A stretch of 64,000 nucleotides of DNA from NCBI GenBank assembly GCA_016714085.1, contig JADJNW010000007.1, forward strand, positions 304,588 through 368,587, in the 5' to 3' direction. Below, piece by piece: positions 1-8,208 of this stretch (position 1 is the stretch's first letter; every line of letters starts with the position of its first letter). This stretch comes from Saprospiraceae bacterium. Its GTDB lineage: Bacteria; Bacteroidota; Bacteroidia; Chitinophagales; Saprospiraceae. The translations under genes and the position numbers were made by a program. The notes under the pieces are model-generated. The model saw nothing but the letters and a program-made list of their open reading frames with translations, ran no database searches and was not told where the DNA came from.

Positions 1-12
1 CTGAAAATCGTA

Positions 13-45
13 TTTGCAAAAGGTCGTATTTGTAAATTATCTTTG
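13..45 (+). promoter_or_regulatory. Bacteroidota-type promoter
   Basis: TATCTTTG at 38-45 is an exact match to the Bacteroidota -7 element TAnnTTTG. TTTG at 13-16 lies at about the right distance for the -33 box. It would start a transcript near 50-55, giving a leader of about 50 nt for the small gene at 106. Confidence 0.6.
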
Positions 46-105
46 TATCGAATCCTAAAAACAACATCAATCAATAGTTGATTGCTTCGATTAAAACACA
101 CAAAC

Positions 106-444
106 ATGATGAAAAACACTAAGTACCTGTTGAGCCTATTAGCGCTTGTCCTTTTATTGGCTTACAACAGTTGTAAGTGCCCCGAATGCCCGCAGTCCAA
201 TAGTATAGTGACAGATAATGTGGACACGCTGAGCTTCAAAATTGTAACAGACAATGTGGACACGCTGAGCTTCAAAATCGCAGTGCCGGTGGTAAAAGTG
301 GATGGTAAGGTAGAAAAAGCCTCTATTGTAGTAGATAATGTGGATATGGCGCGATTGATGATGGAAAAAGTAGATACTTCTATTTTTAATATAGATATAC
401 GCCCGCGCCCGGAGCGGCAAGATAAGCAAGAACAAAACCAGTAA
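106..444 (+). CDS. Small putative lipoprotein, unknown function
   Basis: The protein is about 112 residues. I chose the ATG at 106 because the hydrophobic signal sequence follows directly; an upstream TTG at 82 would only add residues before it. The N-terminus (MMKNTKYLLSLLALVLLLAYNSC) ends in a cysteine that could be a relaxed lipobox, and two more cysteines follow (CKCPEC). The middle holds a tandem copy of a 12-residue unit (VTDNVDTLSFKI) and a looser third echo (VVDNVDMARLM). The C-terminus is charged and rich in R, Q and E. I recognise no family. It is probably exported to the periplasm or outer membrane, which is inferred from the signal only. A good promoter lies upstream at 38-45. Confidence 0.6.
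   Translation: MMKNTKYLLSLLALVLLLAYNSCKCPECPQSNSIVTDNVDTLSFKIVTDNVDTLSFKIAVPVVKVDGKVEKASIVVDNVDMARLMMEKVDTSIFNIDIRPRPERQDKQEQNQ
205..276 (+). repeat. 36-bp tandem duplication inside the small lipoprotein gene
   Basis: Two adjacent 36-bp units (205-240 and 241-276) differ at only a few positions and encode the repeated VTDNVDTLSFKI segment. Because the unit is a multiple of three, the frame is kept. Confidence 0.85.
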
Positions 445-1119
445 AATTAGGTTTGGAAGTTTAAAAATTTGGAGTTTCATGTGTTAAACATAAAACCTCC
501 AAACTCCCAAACCTGCAACGTATCTTCTTCACAGCAACTATCTTATCGGCGAAAAAAAAATCCCATTTTGTTTGACGTCGGGGCTGATATACCCTCGGCA
601 TAGGGCATCGTCTTGTCCTGTAAAAATCCATGTGACCTGTATAATCACAAAAACCAACTTCTTTTCGTTTGACCAGACTCCCAGAAGTCTGTAATCCCAT
701 GCTATTAATCGAAGCGTTATAAAGGGCGGTCTCCGCGAATCCGAATTGCCTGGAAGGAGAGCGCCCAGCTTCGATTGTTTTTTGTGGAATGTTGGAAGGA
801 TGGAATATTGGAATACTACCGCACAAATATTCCATCTTTCCTGTATTCCATTCCATTTGATAATCAAAAAACCAAATTATCTTCTGAGCAATACATTTTT
901 GTCGCCTGTAAGTGCAAAAATTCATTGCTTCTGTTTGTCTAAGCGCATTTTAACAACTAACTTGCCTCGGTTTGTTACCAAGTTTTATCAAAAAAATCTA
1001 TATTTCGCAACTTGTAATTAGTTATCGGTTATCATTAACCAGCAACAAGAAACCAGTAATCAATATCCAGAAACAAGTAGCAAGCAACCAGCATCTGAAA
1101 ACAAGACAAAACCACGCGT
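445..1119. other. Intergenic region with an imperfect inverted repeat, no supported gene
   Basis: At 446-511 a G/T-rich word family (AGGTTTGGAAGTTT) is followed by its imperfect inverse (AAACTCCCAAACCT), so the transcript could fold into a hairpin behind the small lipoprotein gene. There is no T-tract. Around 1020-1105 a second word family rich in 'aaccagcaac' repeats loosely. A long minus-strand reading frame at 461-925 has no signal or family I recognise, and I did not call it. Confidence 0.4.
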
Positions 1120-2136
1120 ATGCAATTAAAAAGACTTTTACTCTTAGGGGCAATTTTCATTACACTGGAAACACTTAGCGCACAGGACATCCACGCTACT
1201 TTGTTCAATATGACGCCTTTGACACTGAACCCGGCGCTCACTGGCGCTTATGAAGGTACAGCGCGGATCGGTGGTATGTACCGCGATCAGTGGAGAAGCT
1301 TTGTGCCAAATGCTTTCACCCGACCAACGATTTATGTTGACGCACCCATCATTCGGGGCTTTCGTAAAACCGACTGGGTGGGCGTAGGCTTAATGAATTA
1401 CAGTGATAAAGCAGGATCAGGCAAATTGGGTGTCACCGCGAGCATGTTATCCTTATCTTACCACTTTGCGATGGATAAGGCAGCGAAGAATGTATTGACG
1501 CTTGGTTTGCAGGGCGGTCAAGTACAACGCAGCTTTGGCGATAAAGAAAGTCTCAAATTTGCGGATGCGATTACTTCCGGTCTGCCTACTGAAGAAACCG
1601 GCTTTGATGATGTTTCTTATCTTGATTTTAATGCAGGATTGATGCTTCGTTCAACGATTCAGGATAATACCGCATTGGAAATAGGCTTGGCATTCAATCA
1701 TATTACACAGCCTAAATACAATTTCCAGGATGTACAACTTGGTACAGATGATGGCGCGCTCAAGCGTCCAATGAGAATCGTAGCACATAGCAAATACGAA
1801 ACCGATTTGACTGATAAATGGAGCATCGCGCCTACTGTTTTGGCGCAACTCACCGGCGGCGCTACGGAAGTGGTATTGCAGGGTTGGGGCGGCTACCAGA
1901 TTAATCAGGATTACAAACTTGATTTTGGCCTAGGCTATCGTTTTGGCGATTCTGGCCAATTATTATTAGGCGCTGATTATCAGAAGCAATTAAAAGTGGC
2001 CTTTGGCTATGATCTGAATGTTTCATCCTTGAATGTTGCGAGCAAATATCAGGGCGGCTTTGAAATCGCAGCGTACTATATTTTCAAAATTTACAAAAAA
2101 CCGGATACCCCGGCGATTATTTGTCCACATTTTTAA
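1120..2136 (+). CDS. PorP/SprF family type IX secretion system membrane protein
   Basis: The protein has 338 residues with a signal peptide (cleavage expected after LSA in TLSAQD). The first mature segment, with its 'NPALTGAYEG' and 'YRDQWRSF' motifs, is characteristic of the PorP/SprF family. The rest has alternating hydrophobic beta strands, as expected for an outer-membrane barrel. Known members act with the type IX secretion system or serve as partners for particular secreted proteins, and paralogs are numerous in gliding Bacteroidota. The gene is followed by an OmpA/PD40 gene, the usual pairing for this family. Which secreted substrate it serves cannot be read from the sequence. The family call is firm; its exact role is inferred. 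Confidence 0.92.
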   Translation: MQLKRLLLLGAIFITLETLSAQDIHATLFNMTPLTLNPALTGAYEGTARIGGMYRDQWRSFVPNAFTRPTIYVDAPIIRGFRKTDWVGVGLMNYSDKAGSGKLGVTASMLSLSYHFAMDKAAKNVLTLGLQGGQVQRSFGDKESLKFADAITSGLPTEETGFDDVSYLDFNAGLMLRSTIQDNTALEIGLAFNHITQPKYNFQDVQLGTDDGALKRPMRIVAHSKYETDLTDKWSIAPTVLAQLTGGATEVVLQGWGGYQINQDYKLDFGLGYRFGDSGQLLLGADYQKQLKVAFGYDLNVSSLNVASKYQGGFEIAAYYIFKIYKKPDTPAIICPHF

Positions 2137-2337
2137 ATATGTTTAAAGGTTTGGGAGTTTGATGTTTGGAGGTTTTCGAGGTCAAACATTAAATGATTGA
2201 ATGTTTAACAAAATTTTAAAAAATCCATTAAAGCTTTCAGCGTTTCATTGTTAGATATTTAGATGACAGATGTTAGACTTTAGATTTGTCCAACATTTAA
2301 TACCTAAAGCCTAACGCCTTGTATAAAGATAAAGCTT

Positions 2338-4857
2338 ATGAGAAAAATATTCACACTAGCATTATTTCTGAGTTTGGGTTGTAGCATTGCATTGGCGCAG
2401 CCCATTCGCAAAGCCGCTTATGATGTCCTCATTGATGTAGCGGAAGAGCAGTATCAGAAAAAAGATTATTATCAGGCGCTCAAAAAATATGAGGAGGCCT
2501 ACGACGAAAAGCAGGATCGAACACTGCTGCCTATGATTGCGGATCTGCAATACCTCATTCGTGATTATGCTGCCTCGGAGCGTACTTATGCTCGCCTCTT
2601 GCGCCGCGACGATAATAATGAATTTGTGGAAAAACGCTTCATGTATGGGCGGGTACTCAAAATGAACGGCAATTATCCTGATGCGGTCGAGCAACTGAAA
2701 TTATTCTTGGAAAGCCCTACGAATGATTCATTGAAAACACTGGCGCAGAATGAAATCGCTGGCGCGGAAATGGCGCTGAATTCGCCACCTGCTACCAAAA
2801 AAGTGAACATGGAAAACGCCGGACGCGACGTCAATACTAGTTTTTCTGAGTATTCTCCAGCGTTCGGACGCGATAAGAACACCATGTATCTCTCTGCTTT
2901 TGATACCAAAGAGGTCATTATCGTTGATGAAAAAACGACCAATTACCACGCCAAAATTTATAGAGCAACCAAGTACGAGCGCGGCTGGGAAAAGCCAACA
3001 GTGCTGGATGAAAAGATCAATCGCCCTGGCTATCACAATGTGAATGTGAGCGTTTCGCCTGATGGCAATCGAATGTTTTTCACGCGTGCGCAACTGGAAG
3101 GCAATGTGATGAGCGAAGGTAAAATTTATTATAGCGTAGGCGGTGATGATGCCTGGAGTGCCGCGAATGAAGTGCAAGGCATTAACGGAGCATATATCAA
3201 CAAGCACCCCGTGGTTGGTGAGTTGTTTGGTCGGGAGGTGTTATTCTTTTCTTCCAATATGCCTGGCGGCAAGGGCGGATTTGATTTATATTACGCGCCG
3301 CTGGAAGGCGAAGGAAAGTATGGCTTACCTGTCAATCTTGGCGAGGGAATCAACACTATTGCTGATGATGAAACACCATTTTACTTAGATGGTACGCTTT
3401 ATTTCAGCTCAACCGGGCATCCTGGTTTTGGTGGCTTCGATATTTTCTTCACCACCTGGGATGGACAAAAATGGAGCGATCCGCTCAACATGAGCAATGC
3501 TTACAACACAAGCGTAGATGACCAGTTTTTTGCTTTGGATAGCGAAGGTTTCAATGGCTTCTTAGCTTCCAACCGCGAGGGCGGTCGCTCAGTAGAAAGC
3601 AAAACCTGTTGTAATGATATTTACACCTTCACCATGCCGAAATTATCGGTGGATTTGGTGGTGGGGATGTTTGACGAAGCCCGTAAGCCATTGCCTGGTG
3701 GCACGGTACAATTGATGGAAGTGATCAACGAAAGAATAGGGCAAACCAATTCGCAAACAAGCGAAAAAGGTAATCGTTTCGGTTTTGAATTGGGTTTTGA
3801 AATGCCCTATCGCATCATCGGTATGCGCGAAGGTTACTATCCGGATACGCTTGAATTCAACACGGTTGGTTTGAAAGAATCAAAAACAATTGAACAGCGT
3901 TTGTACCTGAAAGCCAAGCCGTTACCGCCTCCAGAACCGGAATATGATACCATTTCGATGGAGCAACCAATTCTGCTGGAAAATATTTTGTATAAATACG
4001 ATTCGGATCGAATTGAAACCGAAGCAGAACTTGATCTTCAGGTGGTATATGAACTCATGACCGAATATCCTGATATGAAGATCGAATTGAGTTCGCATAC
4101 AGACAATCGCGGTAATGACACTTATAATGAAGACCTTTCGCAGCGGAGAGCAGAATCGGCACGGCGTTGGCTGGTGCGCAAAGGAATTGCTCGTGATCGA
4201 ATTACTGCCAAAGGCTACGGAGAGAAAGTGCCAAAAGCAGTGACTGCGAAACAGGCAATAGAATTTCCTTTCTTCAAGGAAAGCGATGTGTTGACCATCG
4301 AATACATTGATAAATTGGAAAACGAAGAACAAAAAGAAGCGGCGCACGCGATCAATCGTCGTACAGAATTTAAAATTACGGAAGGCCCGACCAGCATTAT
4401 CATCAAGAGTACGCGTTTGCGGAAAAATACTTCGACCAAATCGTCCAACGATAGAAATACTTTAATCAAGTCTGACTCTTTGAAAATCAGCGAGTTTTCT
4501 TCTCTTTTTGGCAAAAAAGATTTAAAAGGAATGCCAATTATGGTTTTCAACGAACGTTTGGTTGATCTTGGCAAGGTGAAAAAAGGTGCAAAACCGGGAT
4601 ATACTTTCGAGTTTGTCAATCGTGGAGATATAGATTTGGAGATTGATGATGTGTCGAGATGCGAATGCACCGAAGCCGAATGGACGGAAACGCCTGTGAA
4701 ACCTGGGGAGAAGGGATTTGTGAAAATCATTTTCCTGAGCGAATTGAAAGACCAATCGGAAACGGTGGAATTGGAAGTATTCCTGAAAAATAGAGAAACC
4801 GATACAGGCTATCCGATTATAGAAAAATTGAAATATAAGTTTGAACTTATAAAGTAG
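2338..4857 (+). CDS. OmpA-family protein with TPR, PD40 repeats and C-terminal DUF1573-like domain
   Basis: The protein has 839 residues and a signal peptide (LSLGCSIALAQ). In order it shows TPR-like helices (about 25-150), PD40/WD40-like beta-propeller repeats (about 170-430, 'YSPAFGRDKNTMYLSAF', 'VSPDGNRMFFT'), a carboxypeptidase-regulatory-like beta domain (about 435-525) and an OmpA C-terminal peptidoglycan-binding domain (about 545-680, 'ELSSHTDNRGND', 'AESARRWLVRKGI'). This order matches PorE/SprE-associated proteins of the type IX machinery. It sits 201 bp after the PorP/SprF gene, the usual partner. Unusually, about 100 further residues follow (740-839), resembling a DUF1573 Ig-like fold ('FEFVNRGDIDLEI', 'RCECTEAEW', 'PVKPGEKGFVKI'). 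It is probably an outer-membrane-attached periplasmic scaffold. Confidence 0.9.
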   Translation: MRKIFTLALFLSLGCSIALAQPIRKAAYDVLIDVAEEQYQKKDYYQALKKYEEAYDEKQDRTLLPMIADLQYLIRDYAASERTYARLLRRDDNNEFVEKRFMYGRVLKMNGNYPDAVEQLKLFLESPTNDSLKTLAQNEIAGAEMALNSPPATKKVNMENAGRDVNTSFSEYSPAFGRDKNTMYLSAFDTKEVIIVDEKTTNYHAKIYRATKYERGWEKPTVLDEKINRPGYHNVNVSVSPDGNRMFFTRAQLEGNVMSEGKIYYSVGGDDAWSAANEVQGINGAYINKHPVVGELFGREVLFFSSNMPGGKGGFDLYYAPLEGEGKYGLPVNLGEGINTIADDETPFYLDGTLYFSSTGHPGFGGFDIFFTTWDGQKWSDPLNMSNAYNTSVDDQFFALDSEGFNGFLASNREGGRSVESKTCCNDIYTFTMPKLSVDLVVGMFDEARKPLPGGTVQLMEVINERIGQTNSQTSEKGNRFGFELGFEMPYRIIGMREGYYPDTLEFNTVGLKESKTIEQRLYLKAKPLPPPEPEYDTISMEQPILLENILYKYDSDRIETEAELDLQVVYELMTEYPDMKIELSSHTDNRGNDTYNEDLSQRRAESARRWLVRKGIARDRITAKGYGEKVPKAVTAKQAIEFPFFKESDVLTIEYIDKLENEEQKEAAHAINRRTEFKITEGPTSIIIKSTRLRKNTSTKSSNDRNTLIKSDSLKISEFSSLFGKKDLKGMPIMVFNERLVDLGKVKKGAKPGYTFEFVNRGDIDLEIDDVSRCECTEAEWTETPVKPGEKGFVKIIFLSELKDQSETVELEVFLKNRETDTGYPIIEKLKYKFELIK

Positions 4858-4882
4858 CTCCGATTGGTAATCGGAGCGTGGA

Positions 4883-4921
4883 GAGGCATCTTTCGGATAG
4901 GAGGGATGCCTCTTTCCGTTT
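4883..4921 (+). terminator. Intrinsic terminator after the OmpA gene
   Basis: An 8-bp stem GAGGCATC/GATGCCTC is followed by a T-rich tract (TTTCCGTTTCT). A second small hairpin (GCTCCGAT/ATCGGAGC) overlaps the stop codon at 4857-4877. Confidence 0.7.
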
Positions 4922-5056
4922 CTGTAGTTATATTATTAGAATACAGATTGCCACTGATACAACGAATTTTGCGAATTTTTAAGCACAATCTGTGTCTATC
5001 TGTTGCATCCGCGTGAATCCGCGTTCTATCCAAGCAAAGGTAGCTTTTTAGATTAA

Positions 5057-7534
5057 ATGAGGGATTCAATTAAAATGATCAAACAGCAATTACAGCAATG
5101 GTTTCAGGCAATTCGCAAGGAAAAAATTCCTCGGCGGGTAGTCTTGTTTTTGAGGAATCGCACCTTTCAGTCCTTGGCTTTAACTTTGCTGCTATTCTTG
5201 TTGTTCTGGTTTTTGCTGCTGCGACCCCTATTCGACGATCCGACGTGTATGGTGCTGGAAGACCTTGAAGGAGATTTGCTTGGTGCTCGAATTGCTGCTG
5301 ATGGGCAATGGCGCTTCCCTGACCGCGATAGCGTACCCGAAAAATTTGCTAAAGCCCTTGTCACGTTTGAAGATCAGCGATTTTATTATCATCCTGGTGT
5401 CGATCCTTTGTCGATTGGTAGAGCTTTTTTTCAAAATTTAAGTCGGGGGCGCGTAGTCAGTGGCGGTAGTACGCTCACGATGCAGGTCATTCGCTTGGCG
5501 CGAAAAGATAAACCCCGGAATTTGTATCAAAAAATGATAGAAGCCTTGCTGGCCCTGCGTTTGGAAATGAATCACAAGAAAGGCGAAGTGCTGGCTTTGT
5601 ATGCTTCTCATGCACCTTTTGGTGGGAATGTGGTCGGATTGGATGCTGCCTCCTGGCGTTATTTTGGTAAACAAGCTCGCTTGCTTTCCTGGGCGGAGGC
5701 GGCGATGTTGGCAGTGCTGCCCAATAGTCCGGCATTGATTCATCCTGGTAGAAATCGGGAAGATTTGTTGGAAAAACGCAATCGTTTATTGGATAAATTA
5801 TTGGAAAACAATAAAATAGACATTTTAACTTGTCGCCTGGCGAAAGAAGAGCCATTGCCCGAAGCGCCTTATCCATTGCCGCGATTAGCGCCGCATCTAT
5901 TAGATAGAGCTTATTTGGAATATGTGCGAACCGGAAAGACGAAGCGCTCCAGGATTCAGACGACGCTCGACAAGCATTTACAAAGTCAAGTGACCGATAT
6001 TTTGTCAAGACACCAGCAAATACTGCGTTACAACGAGATTCACAATCTCGCTGCGGTTGTTTTGGATGTGGAAACAGGGAATGTGTTGGCTTATGTGGGC
6101 AATGTTATAGGGGCAGGGGAGGAGCATGGCGAGCAAGTGGACGTGATCAAGGCGCCGCGCAGTACAGGGAGTTTGCTCAAGCCATTTTTATATGCCTTAG
6201 CTTTGCAGGAAGGACAAATTTTGCCGAATAGCTTGCTTTCGGATGTGCCGATGCAGTTGAGTGGCTATCGCCCGGAGAATTTTTATCGAAAATACGATGG
6301 TATGGTGTCTGCGGATCGAGCCTTGAGTCGTTCGCTGAATGTGCCATTTGTAAAGCTTTTGCAGGAGTATGGTTTATCAAAATTTCATTTCAAACTCCAA
6401 AAATTGGGTTTGACGACGTTGCACCGACCGCCTTCGCAGTATGGTTTGCCTTTGATTTTGGGAGGCGCGGAAGGAAGCCTTTGGGACATCACTGGCGTGT
6501 ACGCAAGCATGGCGAGGACATTGAATCATTTTGGCTCAAATAGCGGATTGTATAATCCTGAGGATTTTCATGCGCCGAATTATTTGTTTCAGCAGGATGT
6601 GGCGAGTTTCCAAAAACCTGCCACATCTGAATTGCAAAAAGAAACGCCTTATCTCACTGCTTCTGCAATTTGGTTCACTTTTGCGGCGATGCACGAGTTG
6701 GAGCGCCCAGATGAAGAGGGTAACTGGCGGCAGTTTTCATCGAGTCAGCGGATTGCTTGGAAAACCGGCACCAGTATTGGCTTTCGGGACGGCTGGGCAA
6801 TTGGCGTCAACGCGCGCTACGCGGTAGGCGTTTGGGTAGGCAATGCAGACGGCGAAGGGCGGCCGGGCTTGATTGGTGTGCAAACTGCTGCGCCTGTTTT
6901 GTTTGATATTTTTAATCGCTTGCCCAAAACAAGCTGGTTTTCAATTCCTTATGATGAAATGATTCAAATCCCTGTTTGTAAATGGAGCGGTTATCGCGCT
7001 TCCAGTATTTGTGAGGTTGACAGCATCTGGGCACCTCAAAGTGGATTGCGGGCTTCGGCTTGTTCTTTTCATCAAACGGTTCATTTGGATAAAAGCAAAG
7101 AATGGCAAGTGACTGCGGACTGCGAAGCCTTAGAAAATATAGTGCATCAATCCTGGTTTGTGCTGCCGCCGCTCGAAGAATATTATTTTAAATCCAAGAA
7201 TCCGACTTATAAAACGCTACCTCCTTATCGAAAAGATTGTCAGGATGCCCTGGCGCAAAGCGAAACCGCCAATATGCAATTGATTTATCCGAAATATCCT
7301 ACCCGTATCTATGTACCGATTGATTTGGATGGTCAACCTTCACGCACGGTCTTTACAGTCGCGCACCGGGAGCCGGAAGCCCTAATTTATTGGCATATTG
7401 ACGAATCATTTATTGGTAGTACGCAGACCTTCCACAGTATGGAACTCAATCCGCCGCAAGGCAAGCACACATTGACTTTGGTAGATGAAAAAGGAAATCG
7501 GCTGGAACAGAAATTTGAAATTATCGTAAAGTGA
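5057..7534 (+). CDS. pbpC: Penicillin-binding protein 1C (glycosyltransferase/transpeptidase)
   Basis: The protein has 825 residues, with a cytoplasmic tail and one membrane segment (about 37-57). The GT51 glycosyltransferase domain follows (catalytic EDQRFYYHPG, Glu about 105; 'GGSTLTMQ'). The penicillin-binding transpeptidase domain has an SxxK motif (SLLK, Ser about 372), an SxN-like motif (SLN in 'SRSLNVPF') and the KTG motif in 'WKTGTSIGF'. A C-terminal beta domain typical of PBP1C (BiPBP_C) ends the protein. It polymerises and cross-links peptidoglycan in the periplasm. In many bacteria pbpC is paired with an alpha-2-macroglobulin gene; none is present within this window. Start choice (5057, or the in-frame ATG at 5075) does not affect any domain. 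Confidence 0.95.
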   Translation: MRDSIKMIKQQLQQWFQAIRKEKIPRRVVLFLRNRTFQSLALTLLLFLLFWFLLLRPLFDDPTCMVLEDLEGDLLGARIAADGQWRFPDRDSVPEKFAKALVTFEDQRFYYHPGVDPLSIGRAFFQNLSRGRVVSGGSTLTMQVIRLARKDKPRNLYQKMIEALLALRLEMNHKKGEVLALYASHAPFGGNVVGLDAASWRYFGKQARLLSWAEAAMLAVLPNSPALIHPGRNREDLLEKRNRLLDKLLENNKIDILTCRLAKEEPLPEAPYPLPRLAPHLLDRAYLEYVRTGKTKRSRIQTTLDKHLQSQVTDILSRHQQILRYNEIHNLAAVVLDVETGNVLAYVGNVIGAGEEHGEQVDVIKAPRSTGSLLKPFLYALALQEGQILPNSLLSDVPMQLSGYRPENFYRKYDGMVSADRALSRSLNVPFVKLLQEYGLSKFHFKLQKLGLTTLHRPPSQYGLPLILGGAEGSLWDITGVYASMARTLNHFGSNSGLYNPEDFHAPNYLFQQDVASFQKPATSELQKETPYLTASAIWFTFAAMHELERPDEEGNWRQFSSSQRIAWKTGTSIGFRDGWAIGVNARYAVGVWVGNADGEGRPGLIGVQTAAPVLFDIFNRLPKTSWFSIPYDEMIQIPVCKWSGYRASSICEVDSIWAPQSGLRASACSFHQTVHLDKSKEWQVTADCEALENIVHQSWFVLPPLEEYYFKSKNPTYKTLPPYRKDCQDALAQSETANMQLIYPKYPTRIYVPIDLDGQPSRTVFTVAHREPEALIYWHIDESFIGSTQTFHSMELNPPQGKHTLTLVDEKGNRLEQKFEIIVK

Positions 7535-7605
7535 AACTTATTGACCTTCAACTCCTAACCTCCTCAGCTTCTAAACTTTTCAACCCGTCAACTTTTCAAT
7601 TTAAA

Positions 7606-7675
7606 TAAAAAAAAAACTCCTACATCTGGGGAGGCAAAATTCGGATGTAGGAGCATCAACATACTATGAGAAAAC
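7606..7675 (-). ncRNA. Putative small RNA, repeat unit 1
   Basis: Read on the minus strand: a -7-like box TTTATTTG (one mismatch to TAnnTTTG) at 7685-7692, then the conserved block GTTTTCTCATAGTATGTT (7658-7675), then a perfect 10-bp stem CTCCTACATC/GATGTAGGAG (7617-7653) and an unbroken run of Ts. This is a short promoter-to-terminator cassette of about 70 nt. Two more copies lie within 450 bp. The conserved block matters more than the stem sequence, because the stems differ but keep pairing. It could instead be a terminator for the kinase gene transcribed from the right, but one gene would not need three. Confidence 0.55.
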
Positions 7676-7830
7676 TACACGCCACAAATAAACGCAATTG
7701 GGAAGCAACAAAAAAGCGGTATTTAGGCTATGGTGAAGCAACCGATTGATATGGTGCTTTTGGCTTAGAATGTGGAAACGAGATGAAAATATAAAGAGAA
7801 GGAAAGTATATATCTTGTTGAAAATCAGTA

Positions 7831-7896
7831 AAATAAAAAATCCTACACCTAGAAGGGTTCAAGGTGTAGGACGAATCAAACATACTATGAGAAAAC
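7831..7896 (-). ncRNA. Putative small RNA, repeat unit 2
   Basis: This is the clearest unit. On the minus strand an exact TATCTTTG box (7903-7910) is followed after 6 nt by GTTTTCTCATAGTATGTTTG (block 7877-7896), a 10-bp stem TCCTACACCT/AGGTGTAGGA (7841-7871) and TTTTTTATTTT. The expected transcript start coincides with the conserved block, giving an RNA of about 65 nt. Confidence 0.6.
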
Positions 7897-8054
7897 TTGG
7901 GTCAAAGATAAGCATCCTAACCTGCGCAAACTCGGAGATTTACTAAGTGGTGTAAGCGATGATGGAAGTGGTTCATTTTTGTTAGAAAACGGGAGATTGA
8001 AATAAGAGAAGGATATACTTTTTTAAGAAGCGGTCGATTTCCGTGAGGAAACGG

Positions 8055-8116
8055 ATAAAATCCTGCGCCTGCGCAGTGCACGACGCAGGGTATGAACAAA
8101 CATACTATGAGAAAAC
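8055..8116 (-). ncRNA. Putative small RNA, repeat unit 3
   Basis: The same 18-base block is present at 8099-8116. It is followed on the minus strand by an 8-bp GC-rich stem (8060-8091, with one G-U pair) and a weaker T-tract (TTTTATCC). The upstream -7 box is degenerate (TATATCTTG). It is the least convincing of the three, but the block is identical. Confidence 0.45.
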
Positions 8117-8208
8117 ATTTGCAAGATATAAAAAACACATCACATTAAAAAATAATTTTATACGTTTTTTACTCTAACTTGATTACCAATATGTTTTAAG
8201 TATAAAAA

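Noticed and set aside
461..925. Long minus-strand reading frame (154 codons) in the first large spacer
   Set aside because: No recognisable family, no signal, unlikely composition (many Arg, Cys), and it overlaps the inverted-repeat words.
7663..8150. Three mini-ORFs starting MRK at the ATGAG of each small-RNA unit (plus strand)
   Set aside because: Conservation begins upstream of the ATG and stops right after the third codon, so it reflects a DNA/RNA block and not a peptide.
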